A stretch of 64,000 nucleotides of DNA from Peredibacter sp045999315 (GCF_045999315.1 NZ_CP174607.1:1798001-1862000); one strand, 5' to 3'; shown: positions 1 to 8,670, numbered from the stretch's first letter. Notes: generated by a model from the sequence alone, not told the origin. Program-made: numbers and translations.

Positions 1-636
1 CGCTGGGGAAAGCACGTCATGTCTGATTTACTTTGCCGAAATCTTCCTTCCCTGCGTTCTAAAGACGTCATCCAAGAAGTAAATCCTGAATCAACTATTG
101 CTTTCCGTACCGGAATTTCTTGTATGGCCTGCCACTCGTCGATGGACCCTTTGGCCGGTGCCATTCGAAATTCACGGGCCGCCTGGTCTAACAACACAGG
201 TATGGGGGGATTTAATCGTGTTAAGTTCATTGGCCATCGTGAACCTGATCTGGCCTATGCTGAATTTCCAACTAAAGCGGCCGATGCAAATTTTCATCGC
301 AGACCTGCAGCTGGAAGACTTTATTACAGAAGTTATAACGGAGATTTAGTTCAAAAAGAAGTTGAGGGTCTACAGGATCTAGGTGAAAACCTTGCCGATA
401 CAAATGATCTTTATGTGTGTGCGGCCAAGCGCTACTATCGCTACCTTACAGGAATTAACGTTGATCTCTCTGACATCGGAAACATCAATACTCCTGTCTT
501 TTCACCTGGGGAAAAGTTTCAACGTGATCGAGTGATTAATCTTGGATTGGATCTTAAAAAGCACCAGTCTCTTAGAACACTCATTAAAAATATTATTAAA
601 TCTGAAGCATTCATTCATCCGGACCGTGGAGTCTAA
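1..636 (+). CDS. DUF1588/DUF1585-like c-type cytochrome, C-terminal part
   Basis: The reading frame is open at the left edge, so this is the 3' part of a longer gene. A haem-binding CMACH motif lies at nt 121-135, followed by MDPLAG, as in the DUF1588 domain of large planctomycete/myxobacterial-type cytochromes. The C-terminal part (VCAAKRYYRYLTG, then LRTLIKNIIKSEAF) resembles DUF1585. Such proteins are usually exported and often paired with a DUF1501 or DUF1552 protein; here the next gene, starting 1 nt after the stop, is DUF1501-like. The substrate is unknown. The family assignment comes from motif memory, not a search. Confidence 0.6.
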   Translation, partial: RWGKHVMSDLLCRNLPSLRSKDVIQEVNPESTIAFRTGISCMACHSSMDPLAGAIRNSRAAWSNNTGMGGFNRVKFIGHREPDLAYAEFPTKAADANFHRRPAAGRLYYRSYNGDLVQKEVEGLQDLGENLADTNDLYVCAAKRYYRYLTGINVDLSDIGNINTPVFSPGEKFQRDRVINLGLDLKKHQSLRTLIKNIIKSEAFIHPDRGV

Positions 637-637
637 T

Positions 638-2317
638 ATGTCATCTGATAAGAAAAAATTTGAACTTGATCGAAGGACATTATTAAAGAACATCTTGGTT
701 GGGACCGGAGTTGTGGCCTCTACACCATTTGATATGTTCCTTACGAACATGATGGTGAATTTCCTCCAAGCAGGTACTGCTCATGCGGCCGGTGAAAATC
801 CCGCCTTCCAGGATTTTAAATACATCAGTCTTGTTCTTGCTGGCGGGGCCCCTCGCTATTATTGGGACCTTCCGATTCAACCGAATGGAAATGATGCGAT
901 TGTTGCCAATCCTATGGTGGTGAATAAGTTTGTAAACTCTAATGGAAACATTAGCGCTGAATATGCCACTGCGAAGGTAGGAAGCTATTACATGCCTCAC
1001 GTATGGAGCGGAAATCTCGCTACAACGGCCGGAGTAGCACCTATGTCCTTGCTGGGACAAAATATGATGATCATGCGTGGACTAGATCTCCAGATCGATA
1101 GCCATCCGATTGATCGTGAACGCCAGGTAGCACCGGTTCCAGGAGGTATTTCACTTTCTGGTCTCGTGGCCGATCACGCATCCACTCCTATTCCAGCAGT
1201 GGGACGCGGAGGTGGTGGTGGTTACTATCGTGGCGAGAAAGGTGTGGCCTATGTGGAGCTAGCGGGAACCAATCCTCTAACTGTTGCTCTGTCACCTTTT
1301 TCACCTATTGGCTCTATGAAAACTATTAACAATGGTCAGGTTGAAATGGCCATTGATAACGCTCTTAAAAGAATGTCGGCCCTCTCTGCCGATAAGAATA
1401 AATTCCTTCCAAGTACATTTGCCACTCGTTTCAACGCCAAGAAGATGATGATGAAGTCATTTGGGAACTTGCAGGCAACATATACTTCTTTGGTGACAAA
1501 ATACACAGGTCTCATTAATCGCTCGTTTGAAGCACAAGGTGGTTTGTCATTGCAGGGAGTGGATAATATCGCCGTACCTGCTCTTGGGACAGGACCATTT
1601 AGAGTAACAGAGGGTGAGTATCTTACCGGAGATGACATTAGAACTTTAACTGATATCAAGACAACAATTGTAGAGCTTGCGGAGAGTATGGCCGTGGCCG
1701 AATTTATGATCACGCAAGGTCTGTCTTCTTCAGTGAATGTTGTGGCCAGTGACTTTAATAATGTTTTTTATCAGTCAGCTTATAATCCGACATCGAAGGT
1801 CACACGTACGAGTGTTCGTGGTAGACACGGAATGGATGTGCACTTCACCGGATCTTACGCCGCAGTAGTTCTTTTCTCTCGTTATTACCGTGCTGTTTCT
1901 TCTTGTTTGTATGAATTGATCGCTCAACTAAAATCTGTTCAAACCGGTTACGGTCAGAATCTTTTTGATCGTACTGTGATGACTGTGACCTCTGAATTTA
2001 ATCGTATTCCTCGTGTAGATGGAAGTGGTGCGGACCACGGCTGGCAGGGATCAAATTTCACTCTTCTTTCAGGAATGGTGAATAATCTGACTGTGGTTGG
2101 TAATGTGAAAACAAACGTAGGTAATCGTGGGACATGGGGACTTGCGGGTCCTCTTGATGAACTTAATGGTCGTGAAGCGATCATTGGTAATGCCGCTTCT
2201 ACAGTGTCAGCACTAGTAGAAGTGCAAACTCCAACACCAAACGATCAGTCCTTTGTTTATAAAGACAGCAAAGGGAAGGCCCAACTTTCGATTAAGTCTT
2301 TAAAGAACGTAGCGTAA
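638..2317 (+). CDS. Exported DUF1501-like protein
   Basis: 559 aa. The start at 638 directly follows the upstream stop; a longer in-frame start at 542 would sit inside the cytochrome gene. The N-terminus has a twin-arginine-like motif (DRRTLLK, about residues 12-18), a hydrophobic stretch and an AHAAG cleavage-like site. About residues 440-470 carry DRTVMTVTSEF followed by a DHG motif, matching the metal-binding end of DUF1501 proteins (alkaline phosphatase superfamily). A glycine-rich run lies near residue 190. It is probably co-transcribed with the cytochrome upstream and the lipoprotein downstream. Periplasmic location is inferred and the reaction is unknown. Confidence 0.6.
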   Translation: MSSDKKKFELDRRTLLKNILVGTGVVASTPFDMFLTNMMVNFLQAGTAHAAGENPAFQDFKYISLVLAGGAPRYYWDLPIQPNGNDAIVANPMVVNKFVNSNGNISAEYATAKVGSYYMPHVWSGNLATTAGVAPMSLLGQNMMIMRGLDLQIDSHPIDRERQVAPVPGGISLSGLVADHASTPIPAVGRGGGGGYYRGEKGVAYVELAGTNPLTVALSPFSPIGSMKTINNGQVEMAIDNALKRMSALSADKNKFLPSTFATRFNAKKMMMKSFGNLQATYTSLVTKYTGLINRSFEAQGGLSLQGVDNIAVPALGTGPFRVTEGEYLTGDDIRTLTDIKTTIVELAESMAVAEFMITQGLSSSVNVVASDFNNVFYQSAYNPTSKVTRTSVRGRHGMDVHFTGSYAAVVLFSRYYRAVSSCLYELIAQLKSVQTGYGQNLFDRTVMTVTSEFNRIPRVDGSGADHGWQGSNFTLLSGMVNNLTVVGNVKTNVGNRGTWGLAGPLDELNGREAIIGNAASTVSALVEVQTPTPNDQSFVYKDSKGKAQLSIKSLKNVA

Positions 2318-2330
2318 CCAGGAATAAGTT

Positions 2331-2984
2331 ATGTTAAAAAGTTGTACGTTGATTATTTCTCTTCTTATGCTTGCGGCCTGTGAAGCACCCGTGGCAAAAA
2401 AACAGGAAGAAGGGCTTGTCTTTCGCGCTCCCAACGCTTTTCAAGAAAAGCAGGCGCAACTTACATATGCTTCTGAAATTCAGATGGCAGACCGCTCGTA
2501 TGTTGAGTCGGTATTGCTTCAAGTGTTTAATGCTGAAGGCACTTCTGCTGCCACTTATATCCAGTCAGACATCTATCAAAAAGTAGAGTTTGGCGGGGCC
2601 TGTGATTTTTATGCACCTTCTGATTTAAGTGCGACCACAATAGAGTTCCCTCGTGAACAGTGTTTTACCGGGATGGGAGTGGTTCAGAACTTGAACAACA
2701 ATCCCATGAGATATTCACTCACAACCAAGGTCTGCGAAAGACTGGTCAATGATACGGCCCGGATGGATGTGATAAAGGCAAAGATTTTCCCTGATAATAA
2801 ATGGGCCGCACCTACGGCCGCTTCTATTCAAAAAGCGTGGTCATTGTTCTTTCCCATTGAGCAGGCCGATTCTGCAATCGTCGACGATTTAAAGGCCATT
2901 TCTAATGTCAGCAGTGGCACAGAAGACGCTTGGAAAAACATCGTTCTAACAATGTGTGTTTCACCTGAGTGGCAAGTGCTTTAG
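2331..2984 (+). CDS. Putative lipoprotein of unknown function
   Basis: 217 aa. It begins with a lipoprotein signal peptide ending in a LAAC lipobox (Cys17), so it should be membrane-anchored in the periplasm or outer membrane. The start has an AGGA ribosome site about 5 nt upstream. The mature part has several cysteines and no domain I recognise. It lies 13 nt after the DUF1501-like gene and is probably the last gene of that operon. Its stop codon interlocks with that of the convergent gene by 4 bp (TTAG). Confidence 0.6.
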   Translation: MLKSCTLIISLLMLAACEAPVAKKQEEGLVFRAPNAFQEKQAQLTYASEIQMADRSYVESVLLQVFNAEGTSAATYIQSDIYQKVEFGGACDFYAPSDLSATTIEFPREQCFTGMGVVQNLNNNPMRYSLTTKVCERLVNDTARMDVIKAKIFPDNKWAAPTAASIQKAWSLFFPIEQADSAIVDDLKAISNVSSGTEDAWKNIVLTMCVSPEWQVL

Positions 2985-4012
2985 AATTGACGACCGAAAC
3001 CCATGCCCCAGAAGCTTTCTTGCTTCTTGAAGTATTGACCGAATTCTGCGCGGAGGTACCATTTCCCAAACTGCCAGCGTGAATTAATGGTGGCGAGAGC
3101 GGAAATTGGGCTTTCTTCTTCAACTTTATAGTCTGTATCAGAAGGCTGTGTGAGCTTCTGAGAAGTATAGATAATAGGAAGACCAATCCCAATACGCGAT
3201 TTAGAGCTGGAAACGATCATAGAGGCCATTGGACCAATTTTTAGACCTGTGGCAGGGATATTTTGTTGATAGGTAATGTTGGAGTCACCGTAGGCACTAA
3301 CGCCCCCTGAGCCCACTAGAAAGCATCCATCAAGCAGGAAGTGGTAAAAACCATTCTCAATCCCTACATCGCCCCCCAGACAATAACCCTGATTAGTGAT
3401 GATCAGGCCGGTATTTGTATTGGAGCTGCTTCGATGAAGAGTGGCATCATGCTGCCAGCTCACGTATTGAAGGTTGATACTGAAAGTGAAGTAGTAGACC
3501 TTGTCTTCAAGATACTGAAGGTGAGTCATGACCTTATCATTTAGTTTTTCTGCTTTCCCTTCGCGGAACTCTAGTTCGCTCACGATTTGTCGGAAGATAA
3601 TATAGATTTTTTTATCTTCTTCGAGTTTAGCACTTAGTTTATTGTGACTTAAAAGTATGTCCGCAAAATCGTTGTAGATATACCAGTAATAAATAGGCAG
3701 CGATTTCGGATAATCTTCTGAATCAAGAGTTTCTTTATTGCGGATCTTTTTGCGAATGTCCGCATGATCTTTGGCATGATCTCTTTTTAAAATTTTAAAA
3801 ATGACTTTCGAGTCTTCACGGTATCTTTTTAATTTCCGTAAGGAATAAGAAAGCATCACCATTTCTTTTGTAGTGAGGTCCTTCCATTTCTCAGGAGAAT
3901 TATAAGTATCAACGATTCTTTTATACTCTTTGCGCGCAAACATCGGTTTGATCTCTGCCGCGTGGGAGAAATTTAAAGAGACCACAATGAGGATCAAAAG
4001 CTTTAGCATCAT
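2981..4012 (-). CDS. Exported protein with barrel-like C-terminus
   Basis: About 343 aa. ATG codons at 4018, 4012 and 4009 are possible; 4012 is preferred because it forms an ATGA overlap with the stop of the upstream gene, a translational-coupling arrangement. A signal peptide (hydrophobic, ending SHAAE) is followed by about 130 charged, helical residues. The second half has alternating hydrophobic and glycine/aromatic strands and ends in GFGRQF, a terminal Phe typical of outer-membrane beta-barrels. It is the last gene of the cytochrome/barrel operon running from 6028. I recognise no specific family. Confidence 0.55.
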   Translation of the reverse strand: MMLKLLILIVVSLNFSHAAEIKPMFARKEYKRIVDTYNSPEKWKDLTTKEMVMLSYSLRKLKRYREDSKVIFKILKRDHAKDHADIRKKIRNKETLDSEDYPKSLPIYYWYIYNDFADILLSHNKLSAKLEEDKKIYIIFRQIVSELEFREGKAEKLNDKVMTHLQYLEDKVYYFTFSINLQYVSWQHDATLHRSSSNTNTGLIITNQGYCLGGDVGIENGFYHFLLDGCFLVGSGGVSAYGDSNITYQQNIPATGLKIGPMASMIVSSSKSRIGIGLPIIYTSQKLTQPSDTDYKVEEESPISALATINSRWQFGKWYLRAEFGQYFKKQESFWGMGFGRQF

Positions 4013-5163
4013 AACCATACGTGTGTCTGGAATAAGTACATCCAGCTGTCTTTTGTAGAAGCATCTGGCGTAAAGTTTCGAGTGTTATAAATATCGAAGC
4101 GCAGTTCCAGGCGTTGGATAGGAAATACCTGAAGTGCTGGTCCCCAACGTACAGTATAAGGATCTTCTTTGATGTCCCTTTGAATGTATTCCACATTGGT
4201 AAGGAAGTAGAAACCACGTACTGGTCTTAGATAGGCCTGAAGAAGCCCATAGCGTGCAGTAGTTTCTTCATCATTGCTTTTTTGCTTTTGAACTGTTTGG
4301 CCCACTTCCATGAGTAGGGCAGAGCCCTCTTTGAGATTGAAGCGACCATGGACAGCTGCCGACGTCAGTTCAAGGTAATCGTTCTGTGAAGAAATAAAAG
4401 AAGCACCCAGACGGTGAATGTCGAAAACAGTCTTCTCGAAAGTTCCGCTATATCCCTTCATCTGAATGTCTTTATCTTGAGATAAGTTACCCATGAAAAA
4501 CTGGGCCCCGCCTTCCCATGTCTCTCCTACATAGTGAACGACAGTTCCATGAGTCTGATCATTCTGGGCCACTTGAGGTAGGGCACGGCTATAGGCAATG
4601 TGCTCAATAACTCTGATACCGTAAATCTTATCCATCAAACCAGCATAGACACCAAGGCGCGGAGTAAAGCGATATCCCATGTAGTATTCGCGGCTTCGCC
4701 ATTCGCCTTGTTCATCTCCAGGGATGGAAGACTTGGGCTCTGGTGCATATCCAAAGTTTGCAGTTGTTACGAACTTATCATTTTCACCAAATTTCAAAAC
4801 AACACGGGCATCTGCTTGCATGTTGATCCATTCTTTAGACTCTGATTCTTTCGAACCAGGATTTCTCACGAGCTGGAAACCACGATAGTTAACTTGGGTC
4901 CTGAGCCAATTCTGTTTTGGTTTACGGAAAAGAAAGCCAGAGGTGTAGGCGATTTTTTCTTCGTCCCATGATTTAGGGTACAAAGCGCGAGATGAAATGG
5001 TTGTGGCCGAAACAGCACGACCATAGTCTGTCAGTGGCCCGCCACCAAAAGGGTTATAGTGACAGTTCAAGCATGACGTGTAGTTATGTCCAATGAAGTT
5101 TGGATACGCCTGTGCCGTTAAACTTACAAATAAGAGCGATAGAAAAAGAGCAAATGCTTTCAT
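4009..5163 (-). CDS. Outer-membrane beta-barrel with N-terminal haem c motif
   Basis: 384 aa. The start at 5163 overlaps the preceding stop as ATGA; an in-frame ATG at 5181 lies inside the previous gene. The signal peptide ends near TAQA. The mature N-terminus carries one CLNCH haem-attachment motif followed by YNPFGGGPLTDYGRA. The remaining 300 or so residues are amphipathic strands with many aromatics, consistent with an outer-membrane beta-barrel, ending in HVWL. A haem next to a barrel suggests electron transfer at the outer membrane, but this is inference. It sits directly after a monohaem lipoprotein in the same operon. Confidence 0.6.
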   Translation of the reverse strand: MKAFALFLSLLFVSLTAQAYPNFIGHNYTSCLNCHYNPFGGGPLTDYGRAVSATTISSRALYPKSWDEEKIAYTSGFLFRKPKQNWLRTQVNYRGFQLVRNPGSKESESKEWINMQADARVVLKFGENDKFVTTANFGYAPEPKSSIPGDEQGEWRSREYYMGYRFTPRLGVYAGLMDKIYGIRVIEHIAYSRALPQVAQNDQTHGTVVHYVGETWEGGAQFFMGNLSQDKDIQMKGYSGTFEKTVFDIHRLGASFISSQNDYLELTSAAVHGRFNLKEGSALLMEVGQTVQKQKSNDEETTARYGLLQAYLRPVRGFYFLTNVEYIQRDIKEDPYTVRWGPALQVFPIQRLELRFDIYNTRNFTPDASTKDSWMYLFQTHVWL

Positions 5164-5534
5164 GGAATTTCTTCTACCCATTTTCTGAGTTGCTGATATT
5201 CAGCATCTGAAAGTGCACTTCCACCTTGAGGCATGTTTGAACTCGCTCCTCCATAGTTGATAATTCTTTGGATGAAGTAAGAGTTGTCCGGGTCGCCTCT
5301 TTGAATAAGTCCTGAATCGAGCCAGGCATTATTGTTCTTATAGGTGGCCCAGATATCGTGAATGTTCGAACTATGGCAGCTCGTACAACGAGTTTGAATC
5401 GTATTATAGGCCTGGGCAAAATTTGGATCTGTTTCATCCAAAATAGCTGGACCGTATTTAAAGCGGTCAGAAGAATTTGAGTTGTAGTCCTGGCAGCCTA
5501 CGAGAAGAAGAAGTAGGGGAAGAAGCAGTTTCAT
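5160..5534 (-). CDS. Monohaem cytochrome c lipoprotein
   Basis: 124 aa. The signal peptide ends in an LVGC lipobox (Cys14), predicting lipid anchoring. A single CTSCH haem-binding motif lies near residue 50, and NMPQGG near residue 100 offers the usual Met axial ligand followed by a C-terminal helix (YQQLRKWVEEI), so the small class I cytochrome c fold is complete. Its start overlaps the YceI-like stop (ATGA) and its stop overlaps the start of the barrel gene, so the operon is tightly coupled. It is likely a periplasmic electron carrier. Confidence 0.75.
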   Translation of the reverse strand: MKLLLPLLLLLVGCQDYNSNSSDRFKYGPAILDETDPNFAQAYNTIQTRCTSCHSSNIHDIWATYKNNNAWLDSGLIQRGDPDNSYFIQRIINYGGASSNMPQGGSALSDAEYQQLRKWVEEIP

Positions 5535-6028
5535 GGTTTTTTCTCGTAGTAATATTTAACGGAAACTTTGACCTTATCTTCGACGCCGATCCCAAGATAC
5601 TGAGCTTTAGGGAGATTGAACTCTGAAGAGCTGACTTCAAACTTGGCGTCCACATACTTATCTTTGGACGAGTAAGTGATAGTCACCGGTTTGGTCACTC
5701 CATTTAGGGTAAGATTTGCGGTCCCTTTTCCTTGGCCGGCCTTAAGGTCAGTAAGATCAATTCTTGGGTGGGGAAGCTTTGGGCCTCCTCCAATATGCTC
5801 GGCAAAGTGCTTGTCTCTTAGCCCATTTCCGGTGGTAAAAGAGTCCACGAAGACACTGATTCGATCTGCAGTAAATTCCTGGCCTTGCTTTAAAAGGCGC
5901 CCCTTGGCCTTTTCACTGGTCGCTTCAAACGAGCCCGTGTTTGGGATAAGGGTCGCATAGACCCGTACAATATTTTGGGCATGCAAAACGCTAGAACAAA
6001 AAAGAAGTCCAAATGCTAATAGTTTCAT
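5531..6028 (-). CDS. YceI-like periplasmic protein
   Basis: 165 aa. The start at 6028 gives a clean signal peptide (MKLLAFG...LHAQ); an ATG at 6043 would add five residues in front of it. The mature part fits the YceI lipocalin-like family, which binds polyisoprenoids: a turn with LRDKHFAEH, then PHPRIDLTDL, LTLNGVTKPVTI and a final KVSVKYYY strand. YceI proteins are often encoded beside cytochromes, as here. It is the first gene of the minus-strand operon ending at 2981. Ligand unknown. Confidence 0.75.
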   Translation of the reverse strand: MKLLAFGLLFCSSVLHAQNIVRVYATLIPNTGSFEATSEKAKGRLLKQGQEFTADRISVFVDSFTTGNGLRDKHFAEHIGGGPKLPHPRIDLTDLKAGQGKGTANLTLNGVTKPVTITYSSKDKYVDAKFEVSSSEFNLPKAQYLGIGVEDKVKVSVKYYYEKKP

Positions 6029-6172
6029 GAGGTTTAATTCCATCAATATTGAATAGCGTTGTCAAAGAAAAGGTCTGTCTAACTATTAAACACCCATGAA
6101 ATAAAGACCTCTTCTTGTCCTTTTGGACGGAAATTCCCAGATACTACTCAAAAACTTGTCCGGAGAATCAAA

Positions 6173-6577
6173 ATGAAACTCATGCTTTTTCTTACAGTGC
6201 TTGTGTCTTCATTCTCAGTCTTTGCCAAAGAACAAATGCTTTCTGATCTCCTTCGAGAAAAGAGATGCCAGATCGAGGTCTCCCAGGATGTTGTCGTTCA
6301 ATATTCTAAGGACTCAGCAACCGCCGGTCAGACTTTGCTCGTGATGAAAGAAATTGATAATTCTAATAATCGTCGTCTGAAAGTAGGACGAGTTTTAAAA
6401 ATTTCTCACGCTGACGAAAACTATATTGTTTTTAACGACAAGCATGTTGAAAGCCTCTGCATTTATCAAAATAATCTTTGTCATGAGCTCAACCGTGTGA
6501 AGGCCGCAGATTTTGAGGCCTGGTCACAAAAGAAATTGAAACTTATTTGTAACGTTAAACCAACAATTGATATCTAA
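6173..6577 (+). CDS. Small secreted protein, paralogue 1
   Basis: 134 aa. A cleavable signal peptide (ends VFAKE) is followed by a mature part of about 115 aa. CGGAGA, a ribosome site, precedes the ATG. It is related to the next gene: both contain R-R-L-x-x-G-R-x-L-K followed by an I-x-F-x-D segment, and both start the mature part with a DL..(M/L)..(K/R)xC pattern. I do not recognise the family. The pair probably forms an operon ending at the terminator at 6993-7028. Confidence 0.6.
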   Translation: MKLMLFLTVLVSSFSVFAKEQMLSDLLREKRCQIEVSQDVVVQYSKDSATAGQTLLVMKEIDNSNNRRLKVGRVLKISHADENYIVFNDKHVESLCIYQNNLCHELNRVKAADFEAWSQKKLKLICNVKPTIDI

Positions 6578-6586
6578 GGACCATAT

Positions 6587-6994
6587 ATGAAACTTCTATT
6601 AGGCCTATTTTGTGCTTTAAGTGCTTTTTCTTCTTTTGCTTATAATGACCTGAACGACATGGTCTTTGATAAAAATTGCGATGTCGTTGTTCAAGAGGAC
6701 ATTTATTTTCTTCACTCGACCATTGCTGTTCTGGTTGGCAGTGCCAACTTAACCGCCCTTCACATGGACCGAGATCGTGACCGTCGTTTGGCCGCTGGAC
6801 GAAGACTTAAAGTTCATCGCACGACTCATGATAGAATTATCTTTGATGATAGTGCCGTTAGAGATCTGATGATCCTGGCCAATAATAATGGAATGCCAAT
6901 ATTCACTAAGAACTTAAGTGTTTCAGACATTGCCACTTATTCTGCTGGCACCTTGTATATGGAATGTAGAGATAAAGAGACTGTAGATATGTAA
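6587..6994 (+). CDS. Small secreted protein, paralogue 2
   Basis: 135 aa, signal peptide ending SSFAY. It starts 9 nt after the stop of the related gene upstream and shares its layout: a Cys near the mature N-terminus, RRLAAGRRLKVH in the middle, an IIFDDSAV segment, and one more Cys near the C-terminus, which could form a disulphide. This looks like an old tandem duplication with low remaining identity. Function unknown. Confidence 0.6.
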   Translation: MKLLLGLFCALSAFSSFAYNDLNDMVFDKNCDVVVQEDIYFLHSTIAVLVGSANLTALHMDRDRDRRLAAGRRLKVHRTTHDRIIFDDSAVRDLMILANNNGMPIFTKNLSVSDIATYSAGTLYMECRDKETVDM

Positions 6995-7028
6995 AAAAAA
7001 AGGCCCTCTTCTGAGGGCCTTTTTTTTT
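6993..7028. terminator. Bidirectional intrinsic terminator
   Basis: Stem AGGCCCTC / GAGGGCCT (7001-7008 with 7013-7020), TTCT loop, a run of A on the left and T on the right. It serves the secreted-protein pair on the plus strand and fabF on the minus strand. Confidence 0.9.
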
Positions 7029-8268
7029 AGGCTTTTTTGAAAATCGTCGATGAGTTTGTTCCACCGAAACCGAATGAGTTGTTAAGCGCGTACTTGATGT
7101 CGCGTTTTTCAGACTTGTTCGGAACATAATAAAGATCACAAGCAGGATCCTGATTATCAAGGTTGATAGTCGGAGGAAGAATGCCTGTCTCAAGGGCCTT
7201 GATACAGAAAATTGATTCCAGACCACCGGCCGCACCAAGAAGGTGACCAGTCATTGATTTTGTCGAACTCACTGCTAGTTTGTACGCGTGATCACCGAAG
7301 GCCTTTTTGATCGCACCAGTCTCAGCAACGTCACCAAGCGGAGTCGAAGTTCCGTGAGCGTTGATGTAGCCGATTTCTTCTTTCGGCACACCTGAAAGCT
7401 CAAGGGCCTGATTCATACAAATAAGAGCACCAAGTCCTTCCGGATGTGGAGCTGTGAAGTGGTGAGCATCTGAACTTGCACCGAATCCAACAACTTCAGC
7501 GATGATTCGAGCTCCACGAGCAACCGCTTTATCGTAGTTTTCAAGAACGATGATACCAGCACCTTCACCCATGACGAATCCATCACGATCAACATCGTAT
7601 GGACGAGAAGCACGATGTGGCTCTTCGTTACGGCGAGAAAGGGCCTTCATGTTATTGAAGCCCGCAATTGTATATCCAGTGATAACGGCCTCAGTACCGC
7701 CAGTAATCATGGCGTCCTGACGGCCAAGCATGATTTCAGTCGCCGCTAGTTCAAGAGCGTGAGCACTTGAAGCACAAGCAGAAGCGACCGCAAAGTTTAC
7801 ACCTTGGAAACCATAGTGAATCGAGATCAGGCCTTCCGGCATGTTTGGAATCACTGATGGAATGAAGAAAGGAGACACACGACGTGGACCTTTCTCAAGG
7901 AAAGCTTTGTGGTTAGATTCAATGTGCGGGAATCCGCCAAGACCAGTACCGAAGATGATACCGATTTTTGCTGGATTATATTTCGCCTCAAGAAGGTTCG
8001 CTTGCTTGATCGCTTCAGCTGAAGCGTGAAGAGCGTATTGGTTAAATAGGTCAAAGCGTTCTTGGTCTTTTGGATCCATAAGAACAGGATCAAGCTTGAA
8101 GTTCTTCACTTCACCACCAAAAGTAACACCCCAGCCTTCAGTCGATTGGTTTTCTAATGTTGTAATTCCAGATTTTCCGGCAAGTGCATTGTTCCAAACT
8201 TCATCCAGGGAATTCCCTAGACCACAGATTGCGCCCATCCCGGTTACAGCAACTCTATTTAGTTTCAT
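7027..8268 (-). CDS. fabF: Beta-ketoacyl-ACP synthase II
   Basis: 413 aa from the ATG at 8268, the usual FabF length; an upstream extension to 8301 would add residues not found in the family. It condenses malonyl-ACP with acyl-ACP during fatty acid elongation in the cytoplasm. The thiolase-fold catalytic triad is present: Cys165 (ASACASS), His305 (NAHGTST) and His342 (MTGHLLG). It lies downstream of acpP, separated by a terminator at 8365-8388, so it probably also has its own promoter in 8269-8360. AAGAG precedes the start. Confidence 0.95.
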   Translation of the reverse strand: MKLNRVAVTGMGAICGLGNSLDEVWNNALAGKSGITTLENQSTEGWGVTFGGEVKNFKLDPVLMDPKDQERFDLFNQYALHASAEAIKQANLLEAKYNPAKIGIIFGTGLGGFPHIESNHKAFLEKGPRRVSPFFIPSVIPNMPEGLISIHYGFQGVNFAVASACASSAHALELAATEIMLGRQDAMITGGTEAVITGYTIAGFNNMKALSRRNEEPHRASRPYDVDRDGFVMGEGAGIIVLENYDKAVARGARIIAEVVGFGASSDAHHFTAPHPEGLGALICMNQALELSGVPKEEIGYINAHGTSTPLGDVAETGAIKKAFGDHAYKLAVSSTKSMTGHLLGAAGGLESIFCIKALETGILPPTINLDNQDPACDLYYVPNKSEKRDIKYALNNSFGFGGTNSSTIFKKA

Positions 8269-8364
8269 ATAGAACTCTTTTTTTGGGCCCTTATGTTTCA
8301 CCCATCACCAAGAACTTGGGACCATTTAAAGAGTTCAAGGGGAATAAAGGGGTGTGCTTAAAAG

Positions 8365-8388
8365 CAAAAAGCCACCCGAAGGTGGCTT
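8365..8388 (-). terminator. Terminator downstream of acpP
   Basis: On the minus strand GCCACC-TTCG-GGTGGC (8371-8386) with a UUCG-type tetraloop is followed by TTTTTGCTTTT. It should end most acpP transcripts before fabF, which helps explain a high acpP to fabF ratio. Confidence 0.8.
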
Positions 8389-8400
8389 CAAGATGTCGAA

Positions 8401-8634
8401 TTAGTGAGATTTAGACTTTAAGTAAGTAACTACGTCGCCGATCGACTTAAGATTCTCAGTTTCATCTTCTGGGATCTCTACGCCGAATTCGTCTTCCATC
8501 TTCATCATAAGCTCAACCATATCTAGTGAATCTAGGTTAAGGTCATCAACGAAGCTTGTGTTAAGGCTAATGTTAGCTGCGTCCATTTTTGTTGCTTCAG
8601 AAACGAGCTTAATTACCTTGTCTTGTAATTCCAT
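8401..8634 (-). CDS. acpP: Acyl carrier protein
   Basis: 77 aa from ATG 8634, which has a strong GGAGGA ribosome site 8 nt upstream; a longer TTG start would lie inside that site. It is a small acidic four-helix protein with the phosphopantetheine attachment Ser36 in DLNLDSLDMVE. It carries growing acyl chains for FabD, FabH, FabF and FabG, all encoded next to it. It lies 36 nt after fabG. Confidence 0.97.
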   Translation of the reverse strand: MELQDKVIKLVSEATKMDAANISLNTSFVDDLNLDSLDMVELMMKMEDEFGVEIPEDETENLKSIGDVVTYLKSKSH

Positions 8635-8670
8635 TAAAATATCCTCCAAAATGTGAGATGCGCTAATTTA

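Noticed and set aside
683..1060. A 125-codon open frame on the minus strand inside the DUF1501-like gene
   Set aside because: Shadow of a well-supported gene; composition and lack of ribosome site argue against it.
6071..6110. AGGTCT...AGACCT inverted repeat in the gap before the secreted pair
   Set aside because: Only 6 bp with a 28-nt loop, easily expected by chance.
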